A stretch of 64,000 bases of DNA from Methanobacteriota archaeon (GTDB lineage: Archaea; Halobacteriota; Methanomicrobia; Methanomicrobiales; Methanocorpusculaceae), in assembly GCA_023396065.1 (NCBI GenBank), contig JAEWXF010000028.1:186001-250000 (forward strand), given 5' to 3'. The notes under the pieces were generated by a model. It was given only the letters and a program-made list of their open reading frames with translations. It made no database searches and had not been told where the DNA came from. Positions 51,026-60,474 of this stretch are shown here, in pieces. A program made the translations under genes and the position numbers. The first letter of the stretch is position 1, and every line of letters starts with the position of its first letter.

Positions 51026-51829
51026 TTATTTTCTTCCTTCTTTTTCCTGCCGTACCAGATATTCCGCGAGCAGACGCGGGATGGGTGCGGTCATGCAGTG
51101 CCAGTTCGGGGTGCCGTTTACTTCGAGGACGGTGTAGCCTCCGTGTTCAAGCGGGAGGAGGTCGACGCCGCAGTAGTCTATGCCGACCGCCTGTGCTGCG
51201 GCTTCGGCGGCTTCTTTCATGTCAGACGGGATTTCAACGGCACAGCCGCAGCCTCCCTGATGAATATTGTGGGTAAGATGGGCTGATTCCCGTTTGATTG
51301 CGCCAACCGCTTCGTTGTCGATGACGAAGATCCGGTAGTCACGATCATTTTTGACGTATTCCTGAACGTAATAGGGCGGGGCTTCGGTTATTTCCTCAGC
51401 CGAGTGGAAGAGGTAGATGCCGTTTCCATCAAACCCGTAGACTGGTTTGTAGACTGCTTTTCCATTGTGGTCTCTGAGGAATGCGGAGATGACGTCTTTG
51501 CTGTTGGTGAAGCAGGTTGCGGGGCTGGGGGCGCCGGAGTGGATGAGTTTGGCGGTGGTGGTGACTTTGCTTGCACAGGTTGCGATTGCTTCAGGGGAGT
51601 TGATGACGCGGTTTTCCAGTTCGAGTGCTTTGAGCAGTTCAAACTGGACGCCGTCCTGTTTTATGCCGCAGGCCCAGATGGTTTCTCCGGAGACAGGGAG
51701 GTTGAACGGGTCCACTGAGGTAAGGTCGAGTACGGCAAACGAAACGCCCATTCGTGTGAGTTCGGCCATTACCATTCCGGTTGAGTTATCACCGGGAGTG
51801 TCGGTGGGTTTGGGAATGATATGAATCAT
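51026..51829 (-). CDS. RimK-type ATP-grasp ligase, probably methanopterin or F420 glutamate ligase
   Basis: A 267-residue ATP-grasp enzyme. KAVYKPVYGFDGNGIYLF (ATP-binding lysine and glycine loop, about 123-140), YYVQEYVKNDRDYRIFVIDNEAVGAIKRES, and YTVLEVNGTPNWHCM (Mg-binding ExN near 243) mark the RimK branch. In methanogens this branch adds a glutamate to tetrahydromethanopterin (MptN) or to coenzyme F420 (CofF). The sequence does not let me choose between them. It ends three bases from the UPF0058 stop. Confidence 0.8.
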   Translation of the reverse strand: MIHIIPKPTDTPGDNSTGMVMAELTRMGVSFAVLDLTSVDPFNLPVSGETIWACGIKQDGVQFELLKALELENRVINSPEAIATCASKVTTTAKLIHSGAPSPATCFTNSKDVISAFLRDHNGKAVYKPVYGFDGNGIYLFHSAEEITEAPPYYVQEYVKNDRDYRIFVIDNEAVGAIKRESAHLTHNIHQGGCGCAVEIPSDMKEAAEAAAQAVGIDYCGVDLLPLEHGGYTVLEVNGTPNWHCMTAPIPRLLAEYLVRQEKEGRK

Positions 51830-51952
51830 GAATGTTGTGTATGCAGGTCTGAAACATAAAGTATGCCGTTTGATTCAGCTGCCCGGGTTCAGAGAAATAG
51901 TTTTATGGGTTTCCACCCAATATGACTTCTATCCCATTGGAGGGGTATGTAT

Positions 51953-52495
51953 ATGACAAATCTGAAAGGATCGAAAACTGAGGCGAATCTCCAGACCGCT
52001 TTTGCCGGTGAGTCGCAGGCCCGGAATAAGTATACGTATTATGCGTCCCGTGCCCGCAAAGATGGATATAATCAGATTGCTGATATCTTTGAAGAGACGG
52101 CAAACAATGAAAAAGAGCACGCAAAGATCTGGTTTAAGCTTCTGCATGACGGGGCGGTTCCGGACACTGCGGCAAATCTTGTGGATGCTGCTGCCGGTGA
52201 GCATTATGAGTGGACGGATATGTATGCAGGTTTTGCGAAGGAGGCAAAGGAGGAGGGTTTTCCGGAGATCGCTTCTTTGTTTGAGATGGTGGCGGCAATT
52301 GAGAAGCACCATGAGGAGCGGTACCGGAAGCTGCTTGCAAACATTCAGCAGGGTCTGGTTTTTTCCCGTGATGGTGATATGATCTGGCAGTGTGCAAACT
52401 GCGGCCATATTGTGATCGGGAAATCTGCTCCGGAGGTCTGCCCGGTCTGCGATCATCCAAAGGCATACTTCAAGATTGAAGCTGCCAACTACTAA
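51953..52495 (+). CDS. Rubrerythrin
   Basis: A 180-residue peroxide-scavenging protein: an N-terminal diiron four-helix domain with [11 protein letters not shown] (Glu), [10 protein letters not shown] (ExxH) and [11 protein letters not shown] (ExxH), and a C-terminal rubredoxin domain with CANCGH and CPVCDH. It reduces H2O2 using electrons from rubredoxin or NAD(P)H systems and helps an anaerobe survive oxygen. GGAGGGG sits nine bases before the ATG at 51953, which is better spaced than for the in-frame ATG at 51947. Followed by a T-run. Confidence 0.95.
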   Translation: MTNLKGSKTEANLQTAFAGESQARNKYTYYASRARKDGYNQIADIFEETANNEKEHAKIWFKLLHDGAVPDTAANLVDAAAGEHYEWTDMYAGFAKEAKEEGFPEIASLFEMVAAIEKHHEERYRKLLANIQQGLVFSRDGDMIWQCANCGHIVIGKSAPEVCPVCDHPKAYFKIEAANY

Positions 52496-52496
52496 C

Positions 52497-52504
52497 TTTT
52501 TTTT
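52497..52504 (+). terminator. T-run after the rubrerythrin gene
   Basis: Eight consecutive T begin one base after the stop codon. Confidence 0.45.
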
Positions 52505-52599
52505 GAGGAAACGGGACCGGCGTGAAAAACGCGGAATCCTCATCTATGTGCAGGTTCTATAGTATAGACAGTATGAATCAGGGTTCCTCCGTGAAAAAT

Positions 52600-53175
52600 A
52601 TGATGAGCCTGATGGCCTCGCGTATTGATGCCATTGCGCAGACAATCTCTGAAAGTGAGGTTGATGCATTTGTTGCTGCAATTCTTTCGGCAAAGCGGAT
52701 TTATGTGATGGGTGCCGGGCGGTCCGGTCTTGTTGCGAAGTCGTTTGCGATGCGGCTGATGCATCTGGGTCTTACGTCGTATGTGGTGGGTGAGACGATT
52801 ACTCCTGCTATTGGCGAGGGGGATCTGATTGTTGCATTTTCCGGGTCGGGTAATACGAAGACGATCGGTGATATTGCGGAGACGGCGAAGACTCTCGGGG
52901 TGAAAGTTGCTCTGATTTCGTCGAATCCTGAGTCACGGATCGGCAGGATTGCGGACTATATTATCCGGATTGAGACGCAGCGTGATCCGGTTACGTGTGA
53001 TGCCCATGAGTATGAGATCCGGCAGATGCTGGGCGAACACCGTTCGTTTGCGCCGCTGGGTACGATTTTTGAGACGACGTCCCTGATGTTTGGGGATGCG
53101 GTGATTTCTACTCTGATGGATATGACGAAGACTGAGGAGAGCGACCTGAAACGCCGCCATACGAATATTGAGTGA
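52600..53175 (+). CDS. hxlB: 6-phospho-3-hexuloisomerase (PHI)
   Basis: A 191-residue SIS-domain isomerase that converts hexulose-6-P to fructose-6-P in the archaeal ribulose monophosphate route. SAKRIYVMGAGRSGLVAKSFAMRLMHLG and VVGETITPAIGEGDLIVAFSGSGNTK match PHI. The start is uncertain: a TTCTATAGTATAG box at 52556-52568 would place the transcript start near 52585, making the ATG at 52600 the first usable codon; 52573 (ATG) and 52522 (GTG) are earlier in-frame options. The aminotransferase follows after seven bases. Confidence 0.87.
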   Translation: MMSLMASRIDAIAQTISESEVDAFVAAILSAKRIYVMGAGRSGLVAKSFAMRLMHLGLTSYVVGETITPAIGEGDLIVAFSGSGNTKTIGDIAETAKTLGVKVALISSNPESRIGRIADYIIRIETQRDPVTCDAHEYEIRQMLGEHRSFAPLGTIFETTSLMFGDAVISTLMDMTKTEESDLKRRHTNIE

Positions 53176-53182
53176 GGGTTGT

Positions 53183-54292
53183 ATGACACAGTTTTCCCAG
53201 CGTGTGCAGGCGATTGATATTTCCGGTATCCGGAAGATGTTTGAGGGGGCGGGACCTGATGCGGTTAATATGGGTCTGGGTCAGCCGGATTTTGATACGC
53301 CGGCGAATATTAAGCGTGCGGCGATTGCGGCGATTGAGTCAGGTAAGACGGGGTATACGAATAATGCGGGTATTGATGAGCTGCGGGCGGCTGTGGCCGG
53401 GAAGCTTGCCCGGGAGAACGGGCTGGTGTATGATTCCCAGAATGTGGTGATTACGGCGGGAGGATCGGGCGCTCTGCATATTGCGATTGAGGCTCTGGTG
53501 GAGGCAGGTGACCGGGTTGTTTTTAATAATCCGGGTTTTGTTTCGTACGGGGCTTTGACGGTGCTTGCCGGAGGAGTTCCGGTTCCGGTACCGCTTCGGC
53601 CTGATCTGCATCTGGATGTGGAGGCACTGAAGGAGGAGTTTTCTCATCCGAGGACGCGGGTGTTTGTGCTGAACAGTCCGGCAAATCCGACCGGTATGGT
53701 TGAGTCGGAGGAGACGATCCGTGCGGTTGTTGAGTCGGCGGCAGATTCCGGGGTGACGGTTCTGAGTGATGAGGTGTATGAGAAGTTTTGTTATGATGAT
53801 GCCCGGCATGTGAGTGCGGCGAGGTTTGGGGAGAATGTGGTGACGATGAATGCGACGAGTAAGACGTATGCGATGACTGGCTGGCGGATCGGGTTCCTTG
53901 CGGCGCCGGAGGATGTTGTTCACGAGGTGATTAAGGTTCAGCAGTATACGCTTGCGTGTGCGACGTCGATTGCCCAGTATGCGGCGCTTGAGGCGTATTC
54001 GGGTCCGCAGGATTCGGTTGCGGCGATGAAGGCCGAGTATGAGGCACGCCGGAATCTTCTGGTTGCGGGTCTGAAGGATCTGGGTGTTCCGGTAAATGTG
54101 CCGGCAGGTGCGTTTTATGTGTTTCCGCAGATGGATGCAGAGACCGTGATGCGTGTTGTTGATGCGGGTGTGATTCTTACGCCGGGAACTGCGTTCGGCA
54201 GTTCGGGCGCAGGGTATGCCCGGATGAGTTATGCGACGTCGCAGGAGAATATTGCTGCGGCGCTGAAGAGAATTGGTTCAGTTTTGGAGTAA
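53183..54292 (+). CDS. Class I aminotransferase (aspartate aminotransferase-like)
   Basis: A 369-residue PLP enzyme of fold type I. GLGQPDFDTP (about 34-43), VFNNPGFVSYG, LNSPANPTG (Asn-Pro-x-Gly), VLSDEVYEKFCYDD (PLP-binding Asp and Tyr near 202) and NATSKTYAMTGWRIGF with the PLP lysine at 227 are seen, and a C-terminal YARMSYATS arginine that binds the substrate carboxylate. It likely acts on aspartate, alanine or aromatic amino acids. The ATG at 53183 lies behind GAGGG. In an operon with PHI and the M42 peptidase. Confidence 0.92.
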   Translation: MTQFSQRVQAIDISGIRKMFEGAGPDAVNMGLGQPDFDTPANIKRAAIAAIESGKTGYTNNAGIDELRAAVAGKLARENGLVYDSQNVVITAGGSGALHIAIEALVEAGDRVVFNNPGFVSYGALTVLAGGVPVPVPLRPDLHLDVEALKEEFSHPRTRVFVLNSPANPTGMVESEETIRAVVESAADSGVTVLSDEVYEKFCYDDARHVSAARFGENVVTMNATSKTYAMTGWRIGFLAAPEDVVHEVIKVQQYTLACATSIAQYAALEAYSGPQDSVAAMKAEYEARRNLLVAGLKDLGVPVNVPAGAFYVFPQMDAETVMRVVDAGVILTPGTAFGSSGAGYARMSYATSQENIAAALKRIGSVLE

Positions 54293-54297
54293 GTAGT

Positions 54298-55350
54298 ATG
54301 GAAGTTGTAGAAATCAGCAGGTTACTTGAGAAGTTGTCGAATGCCCACGGTATCTCCGGGTTTGAGGGGTCGGTGGCGAAGGTTATCCGTGAGGAGGTTG
54401 CACCTTTTGTGGATGAGATCCGAACGGACCGGATGGGAAATCTTGTTGCGGTGAAGAAGGGGGATGATTTTTCGATTATGCTTGCTGCCCATATGGATGA
54501 GATTGGTCTGATGGTGCAGTATGTGGATGAGCACGGGTTTATCCGGTTTGTTGCGGTGGGGGGCTGGTTTAATCCGGTTCTGGTGAGCCAGCGTGTGCTT
54601 CTGCACGGGGAGAAGGGGGTTGTGCGGGGCGTTCTGGGTATGAAGCCGCCACATGTGATGAGCGAGGAGGATCGGAAGAAGCCGGTGAGCCTTGCGGATA
54701 TGTTTATTGATGTGGGGGCGGCGAGTCCTGAGGATGTGGAGGCTCTGGGTATTACGGTCGGGACGCCGGTTACGATTGACCGGGAGTTTGCGCCGCTTTC
54801 CGGTTCGGTTGTGACGGGAAAGGCGTTTGATAATCGTGCTGGATGTGCGATGCTGATTGGTGCTCTGCGGGAGATGGAGACGAAGCATACGATTTATGCG
54901 GTGTTTACGGTACAGGAGGAGGTCGGGCTGAAGGGGGCGAAGACGAGTGCGTTTTCACTGGAGCCGGATGTGGCGATTGCGACTGATGTGACGATTCCGG
55001 GAGATTCTCCGGGAATTGAGCGGAGAAAAGCGCCGGTGTTTATGGGGAAGGGGCCGGTTGTGGTGGCGGTGTCTGCGTCAGGTCGCGGACATATTGCGGA
55101 TCCCCGTGTGGTTGCGTGGCTTTCAAAGACGGCGAAGAAGTTTGCGATTCCGATGCAGATTGAGGTGGGGGACGGCGGGAATACGGATGCGTCTGCGATT
55201 AATTTTGAACGCGGCGGTATTCCGAGTGTTCCTGTGTCGGTTCCGGCCCGGTATATTCATTCGCCGGTTGAGGTGGTGGATCTTCGGGATGTTGCGGCCG
55301 GTATTTCGCTGCTGGCGAAGGCTGTTGCGACGCAGCCGAAGTTTTCCTAA
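54298..55350 (+). CDS. M42-family aminopeptidase (TET-like)
   Basis: A 350-residue dinuclear metallopeptidase that forms tetrahedral complexes and trims peptides. Metal ligands are visible: AAHMDEIGLMV (His, about residue 64), GKAFDNRAGCAM (Asp about 177), VQEEVGLKGA (catalytic and metal Glu), TDVTIPGD (Asp) and YIHSPVEVVD (His about 313). It begins five bases after the aminotransferase stop, with GGAG inside that gene's end. Confidence 0.93.
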   Translation: MEVVEISRLLEKLSNAHGISGFEGSVAKVIREEVAPFVDEIRTDRMGNLVAVKKGDDFSIMLAAHMDEIGLMVQYVDEHGFIRFVAVGGWFNPVLVSQRVLLHGEKGVVRGVLGMKPPHVMSEEDRKKPVSLADMFIDVGAASPEDVEALGITVGTPVTIDREFAPLSGSVVTGKAFDNRAGCAMLIGALREMETKHTIYAVFTVQEEVGLKGAKTSAFSLEPDVAIATDVTIPGDSPGIERRKAPVFMGKGPVVVAVSASGRGHIADPRVVAWLSKTAKKFAIPMQIEVGDGGNTDASAINFERGGIPSVPVSVPARYIHSPVEVVDLRDVAAGISLLAKAVATQPKFS

Positions 55351-55425
55351 TTTTTTTGAGGAGTATATTTTCCGTCGGTTTTTATACAGAGCTGAGGAGA
55401 TATTTGTCAGGAGTGAGGTGGCGGG

Positions 55426-56187
55426 ATGGAAAATGCGGAGCCTGATTTTATAAATATCACCACAGAAAATCTTTTTGAGGAGCATTTGTGCTGTATTATC
55501 CGCAGCAAAAAGTTCCATCCGGGTATTGATGCGAAGAGGCAGTGGCTTTCTGACCGGCTGCAGGAAGGTCATGTTTTGAGAAAGTTAGAGGTTAAGGCTC
55601 CGGTTTTTATTGAGTATGCGCCTTTGGAGACTGCCTGGGTTCCAATTACCGGCGAGAATTATTATTATGTGTATTGCCTGTGGGTTTCCGGGAGTTTCAA
55701 GGGAAAAGGGTACGGGAAGGCGTTGATGGAGTATTGTCTGGCTGATGCCCGGAATAAGGGTAAGTCCGGCGTGTGTCTGCTGGGAGCAAAAAAACAAAAG
55801 GCATGGCTGACGGATCAGGCATTTGCGAAGAGGTTTGGTTTTGCGGTTGTTGATTCGACCGATACCGGCTATGAGCTGCTTGCCCTTTCTTTTGATGGAA
55901 CAACGCCAAAGTTCACAGAGAGTGCGAAACTATCCAAAATTGACGGTAAGGAGCTGACAATCTATTATGATATGCAGTGTCCCTATGTCCCTCAGAATAT
56001 CGAACTGCTCAGACAGTATTGTGATGCAAATGCGGTTCCCTTGTCTTTGATTTATGTGGATACGCTGTAAAAGGCAAAGGAGCTGCCGTGTGTTTTCAAT
56101 AACTGGGCGGTGTTTTATCACGGGGAGTTTGAAACTGTGAATCTGCTGCTGGATGTCAACACTTTACAGAGAATACTCAGAAAATGA
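55426..56187 (+). pseudogene. GNAT acetyltransferase with YoaP-type C-terminal domain, interrupted by a nonsense codon
   Basis: An N-acetyltransferase with YVYCLWVSGSFKGKGYGKALMEYCL (acetyl-CoA motif, about 86-110) followed by the YoaP-like domain that starts at KELTIYYDMQCPY. The frame meets TAA at 56068-56070 (codon 215), but continues open for 38 codons to a TGA at 56185-56187 with strong family-like sequence: KAKELPCVFNNWAVFYHGEF, then ETVNLLLDVNTLQRIL. A single G-to-T change from GAA would explain the stop. The first 214 residues might still form a working acetyltransferase domain. GAGGTGGCGGG precedes the ATG. Confidence 0.82.
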
Positions 56188-56253
56188 GATATGAATTTGG
56201 AGGGGCCATATGCGGCGGGATCGGCAGACGGGATTCAAAAGCCTCCTGAATAA

Positions 56254-56385
56254 ATACACACAGAACTGACTGCATCCCTGCGGGAAGCATCTGAGAAAAA
56301 CGGGGAGTTGCAAAAGATCGCCGATAACTGGCAGAATCTAAACCAAAGGAATACCGACAGATATAAGGGAGGACTTAACAAATAA
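56254..56385 (+). other. Short open remnant upstream of the DUF262 gene
   Basis: A 43-codon stretch without a start, reading ELTASLREASEKNGELQK and DNWQNLNQRNTDRYKGGLN, looks like the helical C-terminus of a lost gene. It ends 17 bases before the DUF262 gene. I do not recognise the parent. Confidence 0.3.
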
Positions 56386-56402
56386 CAAATCAGTGAGGGG
56401 TT

Positions 56403-58196
56403 ATGGCGACATCTATCAGTGTGAATAAGCAAACCGTTGAACAGTTACTTGGAAGTGGAATAAAAAATCCCTTCGTCATTCCAGATTATCAGCGTCCGTA
56501 TGCATGGACAGATGAACAAGTTGAAACCCTCTTTCATGACATCTGGGAATTTACAGAGACAAAAGGAGGTACAGAACGTGAAAACACATATTTTCTGGGA
56601 AGCATTGTTGCATTCGAAAATGCAGACGGTGAACAGGAAATAATTGATGGGCAGCAGCGCATTACCTCTCTATTCCTACTTTTACGTGCAATATACACGA
56701 AACTAACCGCCCCTGGCACAATGGAGTCGGAAGAGGCAATAAATTTCAAAAAGAGAATTGAGCAGATTGTCTGGAGATCTAACAAACTAACGGGGAAAGT
56801 AGATGATAAATCTAAAATCCTTTTAACATCCCGTGTTGTCAGCAGTGAGAGCAACGAAATTCTGCAGAGTATTCTTGAAACAGGTCAGGCAGACCCTGTA
56901 GCAAAAGATAATTATTCAAAAAATTACCTCACATTTCTCAAGCTCTATGAACAGGCTGCAGAGATGGACGCGTTACGAATTTACCAATTTATCTACGCAT
57001 TGTTAGACCAGTCGATTCTCTTGCCAATTACTGCAGATAATCAGGATACTGCCCTTGATATTTTCTCCACGTTAAATAATCGTGGTCTGCCCCTCTCGGA
57101 TGCCGATATCTTTAAAGCAAAGATATACAACAGTTTAAGTGACGATAAAAAAGAGGCATTCATTGAGAAATGGAAAGAACTGGACACCAGGGCAACTGAC
57201 GTATCAGAAAGTATTCAACAACTATTCTACTATTATATGTTTTACCTTCGCGCAACAGAAGGGGACAAGAATACAACGACACCAGGGCTTCGGAGATATT
57301 ACTCTCCAAATAAATTCTCGAGGCTTACGGAGAATCCAGAACTTCTGGATGACCTCAACAAACTCCTGAATATCTGGGTCGTCGTTAACGGTAGAAGAGA
57401 AATTGAGAATGAAGCTTGGACATCGAACAAAGATATAATAAAAGTTCTTAATTCACTGAGTTCATATCCGAATGAATTCTGGAAATATCCCGTTGTAATT
57501 TATTATCTCACTCATTGCGAAGATACAAATTTTGAGCAGAACTTCCTGCGATTCCTGAGAAAACTTTTCGTAGAACTTCTTTCAAAATATATCATCACGC
57601 CAACAATTAACGCGGTGAAAAATGACATTCTCCGACTCAATGCAGAAATCATCAAAACATCTAAACCTCAGTTTGAATTCAAAGAATTAGCCGAAAATGA
57701 GGTGAAAAATAAAATAAAACATCCCCACAACAGTGTAGTACGCATGATTCTGAAAATGCTTACCTACAACGAACAGGACACACTGTTACCCGAGAAATGG
57801 GAGATAGAACACATATTCCCACAGAAATGGGATAACAACTATTTCACAGACTATGACAAAAAATATGTTGAAGAAAAAATTGAGCATATAGGAAATAAAA
57901 TACCACTCGAAAAGAAACTTAATATCAAAGCAAGCAATGGATATTTCAGCAGAAAAAAAGAAGAATATCTCAAATCACAAATAACTATTACCAGAAATAT
58001 GGGAAATTCGAATTCTCAGGACTGGAATCTCGAAGATATCCAGGATAGAGATGGTGAAATTTCAAGCACAGTAGTTTCAATTCTGGCAACTTGGAATCGT
58101 GAGTATGATGCAGAAGACTCACCCAATTCCCCGTCAACTCCCTCAAAAGAAGATTTAGCAAAAATAGAAGATTTTAAACGAAATGGATGGATTTAA
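56403..58196 (+). CDS. DUF262/DUF1524 restriction endonuclease (GmrSD-like)
   Basis: A 597-residue single-chain protein with an N-terminal DUF262 ParB-like NTPase domain (IPDYQRPYAWT, about 26-36; EIIDGQQRITSLF with DGQQR at 82-86) and a C-terminal DUF1524 HNH nuclease domain (EIEHIFPQKW near 467-476, then a GNKIPLEKKLN segment). This is the GmrSD type IV restriction layout, which in bacteria cuts phage DNA with modified cytosines. The gene is far richer in A and T than the flanking genes, suggesting recent acquisition. GAGGGG precedes the ATG. No modification enzyme is nearby, as expected for type IV. Confidence 0.9.
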   Translation: MATSISVNKQTVEQLLGSGIKNPFVIPDYQRPYAWTDEQVETLFHDIWEFTETKGGTERENTYFLGSIVAFENADGEQEIIDGQQRITSLFLLLRAIYTKLTAPGTMESEEAINFKKRIEQIVWRSNKLTGKVDDKSKILLTSRVVSSESNEILQSILETGQADPVAKDNYSKNYLTFLKLYEQAAEMDALRIYQFIYALLDQSILLPITADNQDTALDIFSTLNNRGLPLSDADIFKAKIYNSLSDDKKEAFIEKWKELDTRATDVSESIQQLFYYYMFYLRATEGDKNTTTPGLRRYYSPNKFSRLTENPELLDDLNKLLNIWVVVNGRREIENEAWTSNKDIIKVLNSLSSYPNEFWKYPVVIYYLTHCEDTNFEQNFLRFLRKLFVELLSKYIITPTINAVKNDILRLNAEIIKTSKPQFEFKELAENEVKNKIKHPHNSVVRMILKMLTYNEQDTLLPEKWEIEHIFPQKWDNNYFTDYDKKYVEEKIEHIGNKIPLEKKLNIKASNGYFSRKKEEYLKSQITITRNMGNSNSQDWNLEDIQDRDGEISSTVVSILATWNREYDAEDSPNSPSTPSKEDLAKIEDFKRNGWI

Positions 58197-58549
58197 TAAC
58201 GTAGTTGTGGTAAATTTAAGAATATATTTAAACCAAAATCCTCTGCATATTGTGTATTCCGTCCGTGACATTCCCAAACCGTCCGGTACCCCCCTGCCTG
58301 TTGATCCTCTCTAATTGGTCCGGAATGAGTATTCTGAATCAATTATTTCACGTCAGCCTGGGCGGAGAAACATTCCTGCAGGAATAAGGTAAAGACCGGA
58401 CGAAACGCCATTGCCTATGGCACAAGTATCTGTTTTGATGCGGTACTGGTAATTCTGTGTATGAACGTTTGTCCGATGTGCCGTGTTCATTCCGGGAAAA
58501 AATTATGCAGGGTATAGGCAGAACCGTTTGTTCATTCGGGAAACTTTTT

Positions 58550-58605
58550 AGGGTTATAACCAGAAACATATGGTGAGAGTCCCGAATGTTTCCGGGTATA
58601 ACCCT
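58550..58605 (+). promoter_or_regulatory. Inverted repeat before the DUF4143 ATPase gene
   Basis: AGGGTTATAACC at 58550 opens a 20-bp arm (58550-58569) that pairs with 58586-58605 (18 of 20 matches) around 16 bases. It ends three bases before the chosen ATG and would hide the ribosome site if transcribed, or act as an operator. The rest of the gap (58197-58549) shows only a TTCCTGCAGGAA palindrome at 58373-58384 and no gene. Confidence 0.5.
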
Positions 58606-58608
58606 AAC

Positions 58609-59832
58609 ATGTCAATAATTCCACGCAACCAGTACATGCAGAAAATTCTGCCATATAGAGATCAGCCGCTCATTAAAGTGATTACCGGTATACGGCGCTG
58701 CGGAAAGTCAGCGATTCTTTCACTGTTTGAGGCTGAGCTTCTGAGCACAGGCGTTCCTGCCTCGCATATTATCCAGATCAATTTTGAGAATCTGGATTAT
58801 GCAGACATCGCCTCAGCAAAGGAACTGGACAGATATGTGAAAGATCTGATGACGGATGCAGGGAGATATTATGTTCTGCTGGATGAAATTCAGGAGGTTC
58901 GGGATTGGGAAAAAGCGGTCAACTCACTTTTGGCCGACGGCAGGGCTGATCTGTATCTGACAGGATCAAACTCCCGGTTACTGTCTTCGGAACTTGCAAC
59001 ATACATTGCAGGAAGATATGTGGAAATTCCTGTGCAGACTCTCTCATTTTCGGAGTTTTTGGAGTTTGCGGAACAGCGGACGGGGGAACGGCCTGTTGAC
59101 ATTCATGCGGCATTTCTCACATACCTGCGTTTCGGGGGGTTTCCGGTGATTCATACCGCTGAGTACACGCCTGAGTCTATGGAACGAATCGTGTATGATA
59201 TTTACTCGTCTGCTATCCTGCGGGATACCGTGCAGCGCTACCATATCCGCAATATTGACCTTCTGGAACGGATTGTGGGGTATGTGTTTGAGAATGTGGG
59301 GAATATTTTTTCGGCGAAGAATGTGGCGGATTATTTTAAGAGCCAGCGTCGGAAGGTGGATCTGAATACGGTCTATACGTATCTGAATGCACTGGAGAGT
59401 GCGTTTATTATCAGGAGAATTTCCCGCTATGATCTTCGGGGACGGGAGGTTCTGGCAACGATGGTGAAGTATTATGCAGGTGATGTTTCGCTGATATATG
59501 CCCTGATGGGGTATAAAGATCGAATGATTGCAGGGATTTTGGAAAATCTGGTGATGCAGGAGTTGAGCCGCAGAGGATACCGGGTGTATGTGGGGAAACA
59601 GGATGCGTGTGAGGTGGATTTTGTGGCGGAACGGCAGGATGAACGGGTGTATGTGCAGGTCTGTTTCCGGATGGAGTCAGAGGAGACGGCGAAACGTGAG
59701 TTTGCTCCCCTCTTGGAGATTCGGGATCACTATCCGAAGTTTGTCGTGAGTATGGATGAGGTATGGCGGGAGAATGTGGCAGGAATTCGCCATGTTCATA
59801 TCGCGGATTTCCTACTGATGAACGGCTATTAG
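58609..59832 (+). CDS. AAA_14/DUF4143 ATP-binding protein
   Basis: A 407-residue P-loop protein: GIRRCGKSAILSLF (Walker A, K33), YYVLLDEIQEVRDW (Walker B, D92/E93), YLTGSNSRLLSSE (sensor 1) and a C-terminal DUF4143 part with CEVDFVAERQDERVYVQV, which resembles a PDDEXK-like fold. Such proteins are abundant in archaea and anaerobes, often singly, and are suspected to belong to defence or toxin-related systems. The start at MSIIPRNQYM is the usual family N-terminus; an ATG 13 codons earlier lies within the inverted repeat. Confidence 0.9.
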   Translation: MSIIPRNQYMQKILPYRDQPLIKVITGIRRCGKSAILSLFEAELLSTGVPASHIIQINFENLDYADIASAKELDRYVKDLMTDAGRYYVLLDEIQEVRDWEKAVNSLLADGRADLYLTGSNSRLLSSELATYIAGRYVEIPVQTLSFSEFLEFAEQRTGERPVDIHAAFLTYLRFGGFPVIHTAEYTPESMERIVYDIYSSAILRDTVQRYHIRNIDLLERIVGYVFENVGNIFSAKNVADYFKSQRRKVDLNTVYTYLNALESAFIIRRISRYDLRGREVLATMVKYYAGDVSLIYALMGYKDRMIAGILENLVMQELSRRGYRVYVGKQDACEVDFVAERQDERVYVQVCFRMESEETAKREFAPLLEIRDHYPKFVVSMDEVWRENVAGIRHVHIADFLLMNGY

Positions 59833-59833
59833 G

Positions 59834-60340
59834 TCACGATTCGCTCACCTTTTTTCTGACAATGGGCGGCAGTTCTTTTTGGGTGACGGTAAGGCAGGAA
59901 CTGAGTTCATCGCCGGTGAGTCTCTCTCGAAGGTCGGTAATGTTTACCCGTTCGTATGCTGCTGCTTCGTCGTTTCCGAGAAGTTCCACGACTGCTCTGT
60001 GCAGAGCTTTTTTCCCGATGAGCCGGGTGATGTCGTGCGGGCCAATGAAGACGAGGTCTCTGTAGAGATCCGGATAGAGCAGTCTGAGCTTTTCGATGCT
60101 GACGGTGCGGACATTTCGTACCGGGGTTAGGAGAACATAGGTCTTGCTGGTGATGTTTTCCTCTTGAATTCGCTGAATCTCCCGGTCTTTTTTCTGTGTG
60201 TACTCCTCCTGCAAGGTATTGAGGACTTCGAGGAGGGATTCCCAGTAGTACACTTTTTCAAACGGGTTCTCCGGGTCCGGAGGGATCAGCTCTTTGAGTT
60301 CCTCCAGCAGGGAGGCTGCTTCGGGAGAGAGACGTTTCAT
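59834..60340 (-). CDS. Protein of unknown function
   Basis: A 168-residue charged protein. The N-terminal half is a predicted coiled coil (EYTQKKDREIQRIQEENI, about 50-67); the second half holds SKTYVLLTPVRNVRTVSIEKLRLLYPDLYRDLVFIGP and ITRLIGKKALHRAVVELLG. No family recognised. Converges with the DUF4143 gene, one base apart. AGGT lies just before the ATG. Confidence 0.65.
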   Translation of the reverse strand: MKRLSPEAASLLEELKELIPPDPENPFEKVYYWESLLEVLNTLQEEYTQKKDREIQRIQEENITSKTYVLLTPVRNVRTVSIEKLRLLYPDLYRDLVFIGPHDITRLIGKKALHRAVVELLGNDEAAAYERVNITDLRERLTGDELSSCLTVTQKELPPIVRKKVSES

Positions 60341-60474
60341 GATGATACCTCTGTTGGCAGGGAATATCAATATTGTCGGGAATATTTTAGAAGAGTTTTT
60401 TCACAGCAGAATCGGATGAGTCTGTGATCAACAGCTTGATATCTGGTCACGTGAGATATACTGCCTGAAGACGT

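Noticed and set aside
55426..56187. Stop-codon recoding in the acetyltransferase
   Set aside because: The codon is TAA; known archaeal recoding uses TAG (pyrrolysine) or TGA (selenocysteine), and no recoding structure is apparent.
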